Counted from the stretch's first letter, positions 11,729 to 21,570 are shown. The stretch is DNA of 64,000 bases from Achromobacter sp. B7 (GCF_003600685.1 NZ_CP032084.1:496001-560000); one strand, 5' to 3'. Notes: a model not told the origin generated them from the sequence alone. Numbers and translations: made by a program.

Positions 11729-12394
11729 TCACACGACGGGTTCGCCGGACGCCGCGCTGCTTTGGCGGCGCGCTTCCAATGTCGATAACGCTTCGGCATT
11801 GAGCTCATCCGGAAAGCTGTGCGCGACCAGGTATTCCAGCGCTTTGTCGATGCGCGCCCAGCCTTCAGGCTCATGCAGCGGCAAGCCTAAAAAGTGCGTG
11901 GCGGTTTTGGCGCGCAATGTCAGGTAGACCGCCCCGGCCAGTATCACGCCCGCTACGGCGGGCACGTCTACGTCAGGCGCAAGTTCGTCAACGCGCTCGA
12001 TGAATCCGCGCGCGGCATTTTCGCGGCGTTCGGCAAGCGTTGCGGTGACGTCGTTCTGTTCGATCAGCTCCCAGCGCCGCACCTCGCGCAAGGTTTCATT
12101 GCCTGATAGCGTTTCAATCTGCGCGCGCAGCATCGTCAGAATCAGATCGGCCGGCGTGCGCTGGCTGGATTCCTCCGTGGTCAACAAGCCGGGGTTGCGT
12201 GTCCAGAAATCTTGTTCTTTCATCCACGCCAGCAGCAGGCCCGACATGCCGTCAAAGTAGCGGTAGATGAGTTCTTTGCTGACGCCTGCGCGCTTGGCGA
12301 TGGCGTTGATGCCGACTCCGCCCATGCCTGTTTCCAGGATCTGGGCTTCAAGGGCTTGGAGTATTTGGCGCTCGGTATTCGCACGGCGGGACAT
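11729..12394 (-). CDS. TetR/AcrR family transcriptional regulator
   Basis: A one-component repressor with an N-terminal helix-turn-helix at about residues 25-47 (GINAIAKRAGVSKELIYRYF) and a ligand domain in the rest. The frame is open to 12445, but the ATG at 12394 is preceded by AAGGAA at good spacing, which fixes a 221-residue protein. It is convergent with the efflux operon, not divergent from it, so it does not share that promoter. It may still control the pump in trans, as TetR proteins beside RND operons often do; that link is inference. Confidence 0.88.
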   Translation of the reverse strand: MSRRANTERQILQALEAQILETGMGGVGINAIAKRAGVSKELIYRYFDGMSGLLLAWMKEQDFWTRNPGLLTTEESSQRTPADLILTMLRAQIETLSGNETLREVRRWELIEQNDVTATLAERRENAARGFIERVDELAPDVDVPAVAGVILAGAVYLTLRAKTATHFLGLPLHEPEGWARIDKALEYLVAHSFPDELNAEALSTLEARRQSSAASGEPVV

Positions 12395-12535
12395 GACAGG
12401 TTCCTTCATGACGAGAGAGCTGTCGTGGCCCGCCACGCGGGGCACCCGGCTATCAGGACCGGAGCGGCGCCGGACGAGCCGGCGGCGGGGCCGATAAGAC
12501 TTACATCTTGCCAGACTTCCGGCCCCGCAGGGTAG

Positions 12536-13498
12536 TTAGATCACGCCACGTATACCCGCGATGCCGTGCGCACCATGACGTAGTGCGTGCGACACGGTGG
12601 CGGTGGACTGGCCGCCCAGCGCGAATACGGGTATGCCCGCGTCGCGATTGCCCGCCACAAAGCCTTCCCAGCCGAGCGTCGCGGCGCCAGGGTGGCTGGG
12701 CGTGTCCAGCACGGGACCCAGCACGGCAAAGTCGGCGCCGATTTCACGGGCGTGGACGACTTGCGCGTTGTCGTGCGCGGACACGCCAACCAGCGCGCCG
12801 GCCGGCAATTCGGGCCGTGCGTGCAAGCGGGCGGCATCCGCAGTGCGCAGGTGTACGCCGTCGGCTTCTTTCCACCATGCGGCGGGGTGCGCGCTGTTGA
12901 CCAGCACACGCGCGCCGGCGGCGCGGCAGCGCTTGATCACTTGCTGAAAAACTTCATGCAGCGATGCTGCACCGGCGCCATCGGGCCATTGCGGTTCACG
13001 CAGTTGCACGAGCTTCACGCCACGCGCAAGCGCTGCGTCCAGCCGGCCCAGGAACGCGGCCACGCCCGCACGCGAGCCGATCGAGCTGATGCCATAAGTA
13101 GTGGGCAGTTGCAGCCAGCGCAGCGGCGGCAGCGTGGCGGGCAGCAAGTCGCCGACCGATGCCGCGTTGGCCGGGTCCACCCATTCCAGGCGCTGGTTTT
13201 CCAGTCCTTGCGGTTCGCCTTCCCAGGCGGTGACGTGGCAGAACGCCAGGCGCACCGTGGTGTGGGGGTAGACATGCACATAGGTCACCCACGGGCGCGA
13301 CTGCGTCACGCGGATGCCCAGCTCTTCCTGCAATTCGCGGGCCAGCGCTTGCAGCACCGTTTCGCCGGGTTCCAGCTTGCCGCCCGGCAGCTCCCACCAG
13401 CCCGACCAGGGCTTGCCCTCGGGCCGCTGGCCCAAGAGCAGCATGCCGTCGGGACGCAGGATCAGGCCCGCTGCAACGTCAACGATCTTTTCAGACAT
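12536..13498 (-). CDS. MutT-type Nudix hydrolase fused to a ThiE-like domain
   Basis: A two-domain protein of 320 residues. The N-terminal Nudix domain has a complete Nudix box at about 39-61 ([18 protein letters not shown] then QEEL), and residues ahead of it match the 8-oxo-dGTP diphosphatase MutT. From about residue 140 the protein is a TIM-barrel of the thiamine phosphate synthase superfamily ([32 protein letters not shown]). This fusion is known in proteobacteria, but the function of the ThiE-like half is unsettled. The start at 13498 is set by the family N-terminus [11 protein letters not shown] and overlaps the end of the ATPase gene by eight bases. A separate, canonical thiE lies at 48.7 kb. 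Confidence 0.9.
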   Translation of the reverse strand: MSEKIVDVAAGLILRPDGMLLLGQRPEGKPWSGWWELPGGKLEPGETVLQALARELQEELGIRVTQSRPWVTYVHVYPHTTVRLAFCHVTAWEGEPQGLENQRLEWVDPANAASVGDLLPATLPPLRWLQLPTTYGISSIGSRAGVAAFLGRLDAALARGVKLVQLREPQWPDGAGAASLHEVFQQVIKRCRAAGARVLVNSAHPAAWWKEADGVHLRTADAARLHARPELPAGALVGVSAHDNAQVVHAREIGADFAVLGPVLDTPSHPGAATLGWEGFVAGNRDAGIPVFALGGQSTATVSHALRHGAHGIAGIRGVI

Positions 13499-14357
13499 GG
13501 CGGGCCGCCCAATCGCGCGCGAACTGATAGGCCACGCGGCCCGAACGCGATCCGCGTTCAATCGTCCATTGCAGCGCCTCGGTGCGCGAGGGCTCGATGT
13601 GCGCCTCCGGGCAGCCCAGCTCGCGCAGCCAGTGGTAGACGATGTCCAGGTAGTCATCCTGCTTGAACGGATAGAACGACAGCCACAGCCCGAAGCGTTC
13701 CGACAGCGAGATCTTTTCCTCGACGGTTTCGCCGGGGTGGATTTCGCCATCGGGCTGATGCTTGGCCTGAAGGTTTTCGCTCATGTATTCGGGCATCAGA
13801 TGACGCCGGTTCGACGTGGCGTAGATCAGCACGTTGTCGCCCGAGGCCGACACCGAGCCGTCCAGCACCGACTTCAACGCCTTGTAGCCGGGCTCGCCTT
13901 CTTCAAACGACAGGTCGTCGCAGAAGACGATGAAGCGTTCGGGGCGCGGCGCGACCAGTTCGACGATGTCGGCCAGGTCGCCCAGGTCGGACTTGTCCAC
14001 TTCGATCAGGCGCAGGCCCTGGTCGCCGTACGCCGCCAGCATCGCCTTGACCAGCGAACTCTTGCCGGTGCCGCGCGCGCCGGTCATCAGCACGTTGTTG
14101 GCCGGCTTGTTCGCCAGGAACTGCTGCGTGTTGCGGTCGATGGTGGCCTTCTGGCGCTCGATGTGCTGAAGGTCCTGCATGTCGATGCGCGCCACGTGGC
14201 GCACCGCATCGAGCCAACCGCGCGAGCCGCGCTTGCGCCAACGGAACGCGTGCGCGCTCCAGTCGATCTCGGGCGTGGCCGGCGGCAGAAAGGCCTCAAG
14301 CTGCGCCAACACGCGCTCGGCGCGCTGGATAAGGGTGGTGAACTCGCTAGCGCTCAT
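13491..14357 (-). CDS. DUF815 family ATP-binding protein
   Basis: An AAA-type ATPase of the DUF815 family, 288 residues, of unknown biological role. Walker A is GARGTGKSS at residues 93-101 and Walker B is FIVFCDD at about 142-148, followed by a sensor-like YATSNRRHL segment. Both nucleotide-binding motifs look intact. It sits between argJ and the MutT-ThiE fusion on the same strand, ends by overlapping the latter, and begins six bases after argJ ends, so all three are likely one transcript. Confidence 0.88.
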   Translation of the reverse strand: MSASEFTTLIQRAERVLAQLEAFLPPATPEIDWSAHAFRWRKRGSRGWLDAVRHVARIDMQDLQHIERQKATIDRNTQQFLANKPANNVLMTGARGTGKSSLVKAMLAAYGDQGLRLIEVDKSDLGDLADIVELVAPRPERFIVFCDDLSFEEGEPGYKALKSVLDGSVSASGDNVLIYATSNRRHLMPEYMSENLQAKHQPDGEIHPGETVEEKISLSERFGLWLSFYPFKQDDYLDIVYHWLRELGCPEAHIEPSRTEALQWTIERGSRSGRVAYQFARDWAARHV

Positions 14358-14363
14358 GGCCGA

Positions 14364-15590
14364 TCACGAACGGTAGTCGGCGTTGATGGACACGTATTCG
14401 TGCGAGAAGTCGCAGGTGTAGACGGTGTCAGACACCTGGCCCCGACCCAGCGCGATGCGCACCAGGATTTCGGCCTGCTTCATCACGCGCTGGCCATCGG
14501 CTTCCTGGTAGTCGGGGTTGCGGCCGCCGTTCTTGGCCACCAGCACATCGTCCAGCCACAGGCGGATGTTTGACACGTCCAGGTCGTCGATACCGGCGTA
14601 GCCCACGGCCGCCAGGATGCGGCCCAGGTTGGGGTCCGACGCGAAGAACGCGGTCTTGACCAGCGGCGAATGCGCCACGGCGTAAGCCACCTTCAGCGCT
14701 TCTTCGGTGGTGCCGGCCTCTTCGACGCGGATGGTCATGAACTTGGTGGCGCCTTCGGCGTCACGCACGATCTTGGTGGCCAGCTCCAGCGCGGCGGCGG
14801 TCAGCGCGTCGCGCACGGCGGCGTAGGCGGCGTCTGATTCGCTGTTGACGTTCACGCCCGATTTGCCGGTGGCGGCGATGATGAAGGAATCGTTGGTGGA
14901 CGTGTCGCCGTCAACCGTGATGCGGTTGAACGACGCGTCGGCGATTTCACCGGCCAGCTTGCGCAGCAGCGGCTGGGCAATGCCGGCATCGGTGGCCAGG
15001 AAGCTGAGCATGGTCGCCATATTGGGGCGGATCATGCCGGCGCCCTTGCTGATGCCGGTGAAGGTGACGGTTTTGCCGTCGATCCGCACCTTGGTCGACG
15101 AGATCTTGGGCAGCGTGTCGGTCGTCATGATGCCGTGCGCGGCGCTGGACCAGTGGTCGGCGCCCAGGTTGGCGATGGCGCCCGGCAGGCCGGCGACCAG
15201 GCGGTCCAGCGGCAGGGGCTCAAGGATGACGCCGGTGGAGAACGGCAGGACTTCGGCGGCGGGCACGCCCAGCAGCTTGCCCAGCGCTTCGCAGGTGTCC
15301 TGCGCTTTCTTCAAGCCTTCTTCGCCCGTGCCGGCGTTGGCGTTGCCGGTGTTGATGACCAGCGCGCTGATGGGGCCGCCGGCGGCCAGGTGGGCCTGGC
15401 AGACCTGCACCGGGGCGGCGCAGAAGCGGTTGCGCGTGAACACGCCCGCCACGCTGGTGCCTTCGGCCAGGCGGAACACGGTCAGGTCACGTCGGTTGGC
15501 TTTGCGGATGCCGGCCTCGGTGACGCCGATTTCAACACCGGCTACAGGAAAAATTTCGGACTCGGAGGGGATCTGCAAATTAACGGCCAT
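14364..15590 (-). CDS. argJ: Bifunctional ornithine acetyltransferase / N-acetylglutamate synthase
   Basis: ArgJ recycles the acetyl group between N-acetylornithine and glutamate in arginine synthesis. The 408-residue precursor carries the autocleavage site in [13 protein letters not shown], where T193 becomes the N-terminal nucleophile of the beta chain. The N-terminal VIEIG-like segment, the oxyanion-hole TG motif (LPFSTGVI) and the C-terminal Y-S end also fit. The leader has AAGAGA before the ATG. A terminator-like hairpin at 15617-15640 separates it from the upstream membrane-protein gene, so argJ probably has its own promoter in the short gap. Confidence 0.95.
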   Translation of the reverse strand: MAVNLQIPSESEIFPVAGVEIGVTEAGIRKANRRDLTVFRLAEGTSVAGVFTRNRFCAAPVQVCQAHLAAGGPISALVINTGNANAGTGEEGLKKAQDTCEALGKLLGVPAAEVLPFSTGVILEPLPLDRLVAGLPGAIANLGADHWSSAAHGIMTTDTLPKISSTKVRIDGKTVTFTGISKGAGMIRPNMATMLSFLATDAGIAQPLLRKLAGEIADASFNRITVDGDTSTNDSFIIAATGKSGVNVNSESDAAYAAVRDALTAAALELATKIVRDAEGATKFMTIRVEEAGTTEEALKVAYAVAHSPLVKTAFFASDPNLGRILAAVGYAGIDDLDVSNIRLWLDDVLVAKNGGRNPDYQEADGQRVMKQAEILVRIALGRGQVSDTVYTCDFSHEYVSINADYRS

Positions 15591-15616
15591 GACTTCGTCT
15601 CTTGAGTAGGCAGGAC

Positions 15617-15640
15617 AAAATCGCCGCCGGTAAGGCGGCG
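15617..15640 (-). terminator. Candidate intrinsic terminator between the membrane-protein gene and argJ
   Basis: Read on the minus strand, CGCCGCC-TTACC-GGCGGCG makes a perfect 7-bp GC stem followed by ATTTT. It lies about 100 bases downstream of the minus-strand gene ending at 15737 and just ahead of argJ. The T run is short, so strength is uncertain. Confidence 0.55.
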
Positions 15641-15736
15641 CGCGGGGGGAAAGCTTCGTATTATCCCACCGGTTTGCGGCAGGGGTTTGTCAGGCGGCGG
15701 CCGGTGGGGCAGGGTGGCCCCTGGCGGGCAAGGCGG

Positions 15737-16777
15737 TCAGGGGGCCATCCGCATGGCCGCCACGTCCAGCACGCCGGCCTGGCGGTTGGTCAGCACGCTG
15801 CGCACCGTGCCGTCGGGCGCTTGCAGCACCGAGTTGCCGGCGTCGACGTCTTCACCCCCATTGCGGCGCGCCGAGCGCCCGCGCGACGGCGAAAACAACA
15901 GGTCGCCTGCTTGCGCGCCGGGCAGGCGCGGGTTGGCGGCCAGCACGCGGGTGCCGGGCGGGTAGGTCATGGCGCCCAGCGTGGTCTCGCGCGCCAGCAG
16001 GCCTTCAAAATCCAGCAGGCGGCGCTGGCTGTCCAGCCGCATGTCCACCTTCAGCAAGGGCAGTTGGCGCAACGTCACCGCGTCGCTGCCCTCGGTACGC
16101 AGCAACCAGCGCGGCGAGTTGGCGCCCGCGTCGGGCGGCGTGCCGCGCGCGGCCTCGTCCACTTTCAACCAGGCGCCCGGCGGCACCGGCTGCTGGTCCA
16201 GGGTATTGCCCACCGCCAGATGGCAGCTGGCAAAGCGCGGCTGGCCGCCTTGCAACACGAATTCCAGCCGATGTCCGTGCGCGCACAGCCAGCCTTCCTG
16301 CGCCTGGTCGCGGGCAATTTCCACGGACAGGGTTTCGGGTTGCTTGGGCGTGGCGGCGTAGCGGAACAGGCGGGTGGCGGACACGCCCAGGATGGCGGCG
16401 GGTTGCGCGTCGGGGAAAACGGCGCGGTCGAACGAGGCCATTTCCCCCGGCCGAGTCAGGCTGAGCACGGTGCCGGCGGGCATGTCCACGCCGGACAGGC
16501 GCGTGGCGTGGGCCAGCGTTGTCTTGCGGCCTGCGTCGGCCTCGGCGTCGCGGTGGGCGGCAAACCACAGGCTGAACTGCTGATAAGGAAAGATGGCGCC
16601 GACCAGCGCAAGAATGGTCATCAGCGTCGTGCCGATGCGTCGGTGGTCGCCCAGCCACAGCCGCGCGCTGGGCGTGGTCGCCAGCACGGCCAGCCAGGTC
16701 AGCAAGGTCGCCAGGCAGGCCAGCGACGCCGCCATCAGCACATAGAAATTACCGCCAGGAAGGGAAACCGGAATCAT
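15737..16777 (-). CDS. Inner-membrane protein with large extracytoplasmic domain, unknown function
   Basis: I do not recognise this 346-residue protein. Two hydrophobic segments near the N-terminus (about 12-33 and 52-70) are followed by a long soluble region of about 270 residues, so it is probably anchored by a membrane hairpin. The region has no catalytic motif I can name; the stretch ending FEGLLARETTLGAMTYPPGT and the VLQAPDGTVRSVLTN tail look like beta-structured domains. The ATG at 16777 has no clear ribosome binding site, and the in-frame ATG at 16735 is an alternative. It stands alone between argJ and the MarR gene. It is real coding by its length and third-position GC pattern; function is open. 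Confidence 0.72.
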   Translation of the reverse strand: MIPVSLPGGNFYVLMAASLACLATLLTWLAVLATTPSARLWLGDHRRIGTTLMTILALVGAIFPYQQFSLWFAAHRDAEADAGRKTTLAHATRLSGVDMPAGTVLSLTRPGEMASFDRAVFPDAQPAAILGVSATRLFRYAATPKQPETLSVEIARDQAQEGWLCAHGHRLEFVLQGGQPRFASCHLAVGNTLDQQPVPPGAWLKVDEAARGTPPDAGANSPRWLLRTEGSDAVTLRQLPLLKVDMRLDSQRRLLDFEGLLARETTLGAMTYPPGTRVLAANPRLPGAQAGDLLFSPSRGRSARRNGGEDVDAGNSVLQAPDGTVRSVLTNRQAGVLDVAAMRMAP

Positions 16778-16838
16778 GGCGGCAATTATGCGCCAAACCG
16801 GGGTCGGTTTTCAGCGCTGGCGGGGGGCAAAGCGTGGC

Positions 16839-17333
16839 TTATGGCTTGGCGGATTCCGAGCGGGTGGCCACCACTTGCAGCTTCAGTTCGCCCAGCGCCT
16901 GGAACAGCGCGTTGCGGGTGGACTCGGGCAGGTCGCCAAACATGGACTTGACCCAGGTTTCATGGGCGCGCGCCATGCGGGCAAAGCTTTTCTTGCCCTG
17001 GGGCGTGAGCTTGATGAGCGAACTGCGGCGGTCGGACTCGACCTTGGTGCGCACCACCAGCCCTTCCTTTTCAAGCTGGTCGGTAATGCCGGTGATATTG
17101 CCGTTGGTGACCATCATGTGCCGCGAGAGCTCGCCCATCTTCATGCCCTTGGGCGCGCGTTGCAATTGCGCCATCAGGTCAAAGCGGGGCAGGGTGGTGT
17201 CGAACTCGTTACGCAGGCGGCTGCGGATCTCGCTTTCGACGAGGTTGGCGCAGGTGAGCATGCGCAGCCAGAGGCGCAACGCATGGTGGTCGTCGGGCGC
17301 GGCGCGGGATTCGAGATCAGGAGCGTCAGTCAT
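16839..17333 (-). CDS. MarR family transcriptional regulator, probable aryl-CoA-responsive repressor
   Basis: A winged-helix regulator of 164 residues with the MarR core (MGELSRHMMVTNGNITGITD as recognition region, VESDRRSSLIKLTPQGK as wing). The frame is open to a TTG at 17357, but the ATG at 17333 is preceded by AAGAA at usable spacing. It is divergent from the importer operon, and a 20-bp palindrome at 17482-17501 lies between them. The same palindrome recurs at the promoter of the CoA pathway at 29.5 kb. MarR proteins of this kind repress aromatic CoA pathways and respond to the CoA thioester (AbmR of 2-aminobenzoate degradation is the close functional parallel), so I infer that role here. 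Confidence 0.88.
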   Translation of the reverse strand: MTDAPDLESRAAPDDHHALRLWLRMLTCANLVESEIRSRLRNEFDTTLPRFDLMAQLQRAPKGMKMGELSRHMMVTNGNITGITDQLEKEGLVVRTKVESDRRSSLIKLTPQGKKSFARMARAHETWVKSMFGDLPESTRNALFQALGELKLQVVATRSESAKP

Positions 17334-17481
17334 CGGCGTTTTCTTGAGGTTCGGCAAGATGTCGGGTACTGTCGCGCGTGCGCCGTACCCAGCGTGTCGT
17401 CGAAGTGGTCATCGTTGATGGGGGGCTGGTAAACCCGCGGTAGAAACCCCGCTGGTAAAAACCCTAGTCTTGTTTTGAAGA

Positions 17482-17501
17482 ATACTTTAAACCTAAACTA
17501 T
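17482..17501. promoter_or_regulatory. Putative MarR operator, copy 1 (importer promoter)
   Basis: ATACTTTAAACCTAAACTAT, an imperfect palindrome in the MarR-importer divergent gap. It matches copy 2 at 29552-29571 in 17 of 20 bases. TTGAAG just upstream and TATGAA at its right end are promoter-like, so a bound repressor would block transcription of the importer. Confidence 0.65.
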
Positions 17502-17601
17502 GAACCGCGCCAGCTTTCCCTATGCCGCGCGCAGAAGTCATTCGAATCGCACCCTCAATAAGAACACCCTCTGCGCGGGCTCGCGCACGGAGCACACCAC
17601 C

Positions 17602-18765
17602 ATGCGTTTGATCACTTCCCTTATCGCCGCCGCCGCGCTGGTTCCGGCCGTGGCCATGGCCGACGCCGTCAAGGTCGGCATCGCCAACGATATCTCCGGC
17701 CCGTTCTCGGCGCTGGGCGCCGAAGCGCGCGATGGCTTCAACCTGGCCATCAAGCAACTGGGCAGCAAGCTGGGCGGCCAGCCCGCCGAATTCGTGCAGA
17801 CCGACATGGGCGGCAATCCCGACCAGGCCCGCCAATTGGTCACGCGTTATATCCAGCGCGAAAAAATCGATTTCTTCACCGGCCCGATCGGCTCGAACGT
17901 GGCGCTGGCCGTCGGCCCCGCCCTGTTCGCCGCCAAGGTGCCGTACCTGTCGAACAACCCGGGCCCCAGCCAGTTCGCCGGCGCCCAGTGCAATAACTAC
18001 TGGTTCGGCACGTCGTACCAGAACGACGCCTTCCACGAAGCCGCCGGCAAGGTCGCCGCCGACCGAGGCTTCAAGAAAATGTTCATCATGGCCCCCGACT
18101 ATCCGGCGGGCAAGGACGCGTTGACGGGCTTCAAGCGCGGCTACAAGACCGCCCCGGGCGACGAGGTCTACACCAAGCTGGGCCAGATCGACTACGCCGC
18201 CGAGATCGCGCAGATTCGCGCCGCCAAGCCGGACGCCGTCTACATCTTCCTGCCGGGCGGCATGGGCATCAACTTCGTCAAGCAGTTCGTGTCGGCCGGC
18301 CTGTCGCAAAGCGTCAAGCTGATCGGCCCGGGCTTCTCGGCTGACGAAGACGTGATCCAGGCCGTGGGCGAACCCATGCTGGGCATGTACAACACCGCCC
18401 AGTGGGCGCATGACCTGGACGTGCCGCAGAACAAGGCGTTCGTGGACGCCTTCCGCAAGGAATACAACGGCCGTTACCCGTCGGTTTACGCCGCCCAGGC
18501 GTACGACGTGATCATGGCCATGGACGCCGCCGTCAAGCAGGCCGGCGGCAAGGCCTCGGATCGCGCGGCCGTCATCGCCGCCCTGGAAAAGGCCGACTAC
18601 CCGTCGGTGCGCGGCAGCTTCACCTACGGCAAGAACCACTATCCGATCCAGGCCTATTACCTGCGCGTCGTCGACAAGGACGGCAGCGGCCGCATCACCA
18701 ACAAGCTGGTCGGCAAGGTGTTCGACAAGTACCAGGACGTCTACGTCGGCGAGTGCAAGCTCTGA
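17602..18765 (+). CDS. ABC transporter substrate-binding protein, branched-chain amino acid type
   Basis: A periplasmic receptor of 387 residues with a signal peptide (MRLITSLIAAAALVPAVAMA, cut near residue 20-22) and the LivJ-type start VKVGIANDISGPFSALG. The frame is open to 17500, but the ATG at 17602 has GGAG upstream and a clean signal peptide. The sequence continues with QLVTRYIQREKIDFFTGPIG, typical of receptors in this family that bind aromatic acids. It is the first gene of a five-gene importer. The shared operator with the CoA pathway suggests the ligand is the pathway's aromatic acid, probably 2-aminobenzoate. A paralogue without its own permeases lies at 38.8 kb. Confidence 0.9.
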   Translation: MRLITSLIAAAALVPAVAMADAVKVGIANDISGPFSALGAEARDGFNLAIKQLGSKLGGQPAEFVQTDMGGNPDQARQLVTRYIQREKIDFFTGPIGSNVALAVGPALFAAKVPYLSNNPGPSQFAGAQCNNYWFGTSYQNDAFHEAAGKVAADRGFKKMFIMAPDYPAGKDALTGFKRGYKTAPGDEVYTKLGQIDYAAEIAQIRAAKPDAVYIFLPGGMGINFVKQFVSAGLSQSVKLIGPGFSADEDVIQAVGEPMLGMYNTAQWAHDLDVPQNKAFVDAFRKEYNGRYPSVYAAQAYDVIMAMDAAVKQAGGKASDRAAVIAALEKADYPSVRGSFTYGKNHYPIQAYYLRVVDKDGSGRITNKLVGKVFDKYQDVYVGECKL

Positions 18766-18896
18766 GGTAAGACGCCCAAGCGCGCGTCAGCCGTGGTTTC
18801 CGGCCCAGCCGGACGCGGCCGGCGCGCGCCGCCGTCCCATGTAGGTTTGAATCGCACGCGCACCGCTATCCAGGCGCGCGGCAGGGGGAAGTGTTC

Positions 18897-19817
18897 ATGA
18901 CGTTTACGCTGATCGTCGAGCAATTGCTGAACGGTCTGCAGTTTGGGTTGATGTTGTTTTTGATCGCGGCCGGGCTGACCCTGGTTTTCGGCATCATGGA
19001 CATCATGAATCTGGCTCACGGCTCGCTCTACATGGCCGGCGCCTATGTCGCCGCCGAGACCATGCAGCGCACAGGTTCATTCACCGCCGCCGTCCTGGTG
19101 GCGGCCGTCGCCACCGGCCTGGTCGGCGTGGTGCTGGAACTGACGCTTATCCGCCGCCTTGCGCTGCGCGACCATCTGGCCCAGGTGCTGGGCACCTACG
19201 CCGTCATCCTTATCGCCAATGACCTGGTCAAGATGATCTGGGGTCCGGCGCCCGTCATGCTGAACATGCCGGCTGTGTTGTCAGGTCCGGTGCGGCTGCT
19301 GCCCGACCTGCTGTACCCGGCCTATCGGCTGATGATCATCGTGTTCGGCGTGGCCGCCGCCGCAGGGCTGTACTGGTTCGTGACGCGCACCCGCGCCGGC
19401 GTGCTGGTGCGGGCCGGCGCGTCCAATCGCCAGATGGCCACGCTGATGGGCGTGCGCGTGCCCTTGCTGTTCCTGGGCGTGTTCGTGCTGGGCGCCATGC
19501 TGGCCGCCGTGGCCGGCGCGTTGCTGGGGCCGATCACGTCGGTGCAGGTCGGCATGGGCGAAGAAATCCTGATCCTGGTGCTGGTGTGCATCGTCATCGG
19601 CGGCATCGGATCGATTCGTGGCGCGTTTGTCGGCGCCTTGCTGGTGGGCATGGTCGACACGGCGGGGCGGGCCTTCCTGCCCATGTTGCTGCGCCAGGTC
19701 TTTTCGCCCGCTGTCGCGTCCAGTGTCGGTCCGACGCTGGCCGCCATCGCCATCTACGTATTGATGGCGGCCGTGCTGGTGTTCCGGCCCTCGGGCCTCT
19801 TTCCGGCGCGGGGTTGA
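18897..19817 (+). CDS. ABC transporter permease, LivH type
   Basis: The first inner-membrane permease of the importer, 306 residues, with about eight hydrophobic helices and the LivH-type motifs GLQFGLMLFLIAAGLTLVFG and MDIMNLAHGSLYMAGAY. The ATG at 18897 is chosen over the GTG at 18891 because a strong AGGGGGAA site sits at correct spacing from the ATG. The stop overlaps the next ATG by one base (TGATG), showing translational coupling within the operon. Confidence 0.92.
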   Translation: MTFTLIVEQLLNGLQFGLMLFLIAAGLTLVFGIMDIMNLAHGSLYMAGAYVAAETMQRTGSFTAAVLVAAVATGLVGVVLELTLIRRLALRDHLAQVLGTYAVILIANDLVKMIWGPAPVMLNMPAVLSGPVRLLPDLLYPAYRLMIIVFGVAAAAGLYWFVTRTRAGVLVRAGASNRQMATLMGVRVPLLFLGVFVLGAMLAAVAGALLGPITSVQVGMGEEILILVLVCIVIGGIGSIRGAFVGALLVGMVDTAGRAFLPMLLRQVFSPAVASSVGPTLAAIAIYVLMAAVLVFRPSGLFPARG

Positions 19818-20782
19818 TGATGAAAAGCACAATCTGGACGGTGGTCCTGTTGTTGGCGCTGGCGGCATTCCCGCTGGTCGCGCCCGCACTGGGCCTGGAT
19901 TTCTACATTTCGTTCGTGCGCCGCGTGCTGATCTACGCCCTGGCCGCGACCAGCCTGAACCTGATCCTGGGTTACGGCGGCATGGTGGCGCTGGGCCACG
20001 CGGCCTTCTTTGGCGCGGGCGCCTACGCCGTGGGCATCCTGGCGATGTCGGGCGTTACATCGGCGTTTATCGTCTGGCCGGTGGCGATGCTGCTGGCGGC
20101 CGTGCTGGCCGCGATCACGGGGGCGATCTCGCTGCGCACGCGTGGCGTCTACTTCATCATGATCACGCTGGCGTTCGCGCAGATGCTGTTCTATATCTTC
20201 ATTTCGCTGCGCCAGTACGGCGGGGAAGACGGGCTGAACCTGCCCGGCTATTCCACCTTGCCGGGCATCGACCTGGCTAATGACGTCAGCTTCTATTACC
20301 TGGTGCTGGTGCTGTTTGCGCTGCTGATGTGGGTGTTCAGCCGCGTGGTGTCGTCGCGCTTTGGCACCGCCTTGCAGGGCATTCGCGAAAACGAATCGCG
20401 CATGGAATCCATGGGCTATCCCGTCTACCGCATCAAGCTGGTGGCGTTCACGCTCAGCGGCGCGGCGGCGGGCCTGGCGGGCGCGCTGCTGGCCAATCAC
20501 AACCTGTTCATTTCTCCCAGCCTGATGCATTGGACGCAGTCGGCCAACCTGCTGATCATGGTGCTGGTGGGCGGCATCGGGCTGCGCTGGGGCGGTGTGG
20601 CCGGCGCGGTCGTGATGCTGACGCTGGAAGAAGTGCTGCGCTTGTGGACGGAATACTGGCACCTGCCGCTGGGCGTGTTGCTGCTGTGCGTGGTGTTCGG
20701 CGCCCCGCGCGGTCTGGTGGGCCTGTTCGGCCCGATGTTCGGCGGACGCGCCGCTGCCCAATCCGGCAAGGTGGGATCATGA
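19817..20782 (+). CDS. ABC transporter permease, LivM type
   Basis: The second permease, 321 residues, with a hydrophobic N-terminus and the LivM signature SLNLILGYGGMVALGHAAFFGAGAYA shortened here to its core GYGGMVALGHAAFFGAGAYA. It forms the transmembrane channel with the LivH-type partner. Two adjacent ATG codons (19817 and 19820) are possible starts. It overlaps the ATPase gene by ATGA at 20779-20782. Confidence 0.92.
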   Translation: MMKSTIWTVVLLLALAAFPLVAPALGLDFYISFVRRVLIYALAATSLNLILGYGGMVALGHAAFFGAGAYAVGILAMSGVTSAFIVWPVAMLLAAVLAAITGAISLRTRGVYFIMITLAFAQMLFYIFISLRQYGGEDGLNLPGYSTLPGIDLANDVSFYYLVLVLFALLMWVFSRVVSSRFGTALQGIRENESRMESMGYPVYRIKLVAFTLSGAAAGLAGALLANHNLFISPSLMHWTQSANLLIMVLVGGIGLRWGGVAGAVVMLTLEEVLRLWTEYWHLPLGVLLLCVVFGAPRGLVGLFGPMFGGRAAAQSGKVGS

Positions 20783-21570
20783 GCCTGTCATCCATTGTCC
20801 AGACCCCCTCGGCAAATACGCCCGCCTTGCAAGCCACCGGCCTGGTGCGCCGCTTTGGTGCGCTGGTGGCCACCGACAATGTGTCGCTGTCCTTGAATCC
20901 GGGTGAGATCCACGCCTTGATCGGCCCCAACGGCGCCGGCAAGTCCACGTTGATCCATCTGTTGTCCGGCACCTTGGCGGCCGACTCGGGCACGCTGACG
21001 GTCGGCGGACGCGACGTGACCGGCCTGAACGCGCACCAGCGGGTGGCGGCCGGTTTGTCCCGGTCATACCAGATCACCAATATCTTCAAGCAGTCCAACG
21101 TGTTGGACAACCTGGTCCTGGCGGTGCAGGCGCACGCCGGCAGCAGCTTCCGGTTCTGGAAGCCGCGCGCCGCCGAGGCTGCGCTGTACGAACAGGCGCG
21201 CGAGCTGGCGCGTGAATGCGCCATCGACGCCAGCCTGCTGGACCGCCCGGCCGGCACCCTGCCGCACGGCGAACAGCGCAAGGTGGAATTCGCGCTGGCG
21301 CTGGCCGCGCGTCCCAGTGTGCTGTTGCTGGACGAGCCCATGGCCGGCATGGGGCCGGACGAAACCGTCCGCCTGACCGAACTGATCGAAAGCCTGCGCG
21401 GCCGGGCCGCCATGCTGCTGGTCGAACACGACATGCAGGCGGTGTTCCGCCTGGCCGACCGTTTGTCGGTGCTGGTGTATGGCCGCGTCATCGCCACCGG
21501 CACCCCCGACGACATCCGCGCCAATCCCGAAGTGCGCCAAGCCTACCTGGGCGACGAGGAGACCGCATGA
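20779..21570 (+). CDS. ABC transporter ATP-binding protein, LivG type
   Basis: One of the two ATPases of the importer, 263 residues. Walker A is GPNGAGKST, the signature region is LPHGEQRKVEFALALA (LPHGEQ variant usual for LivG) and Walker B is VLLLDEPMAGMGPDE, followed by the H-loop LLVEHDMQAVF. The SYQITNIFKQSNVLDNL segment is characteristic of LivG. The ATG at 20779 overlaps the permease stop. It ends in an ATGA overlap with the LivF-type gene. Confidence 0.93.
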   Translation: MSLSSIVQTPSANTPALQATGLVRRFGALVATDNVSLSLNPGEIHALIGPNGAGKSTLIHLLSGTLAADSGTLTVGGRDVTGLNAHQRVAAGLSRSYQITNIFKQSNVLDNLVLAVQAHAGSSFRFWKPRAAEAALYEQARELARECAIDASLLDRPAGTLPHGEQRKVEFALALAARPSVLLLDEPMAGMGPDETVRLTELIESLRGRAAMLLVEHDMQAVFRLADRLSVLVYGRVIATGTPDDIRANPEVRQAYLGDEETA

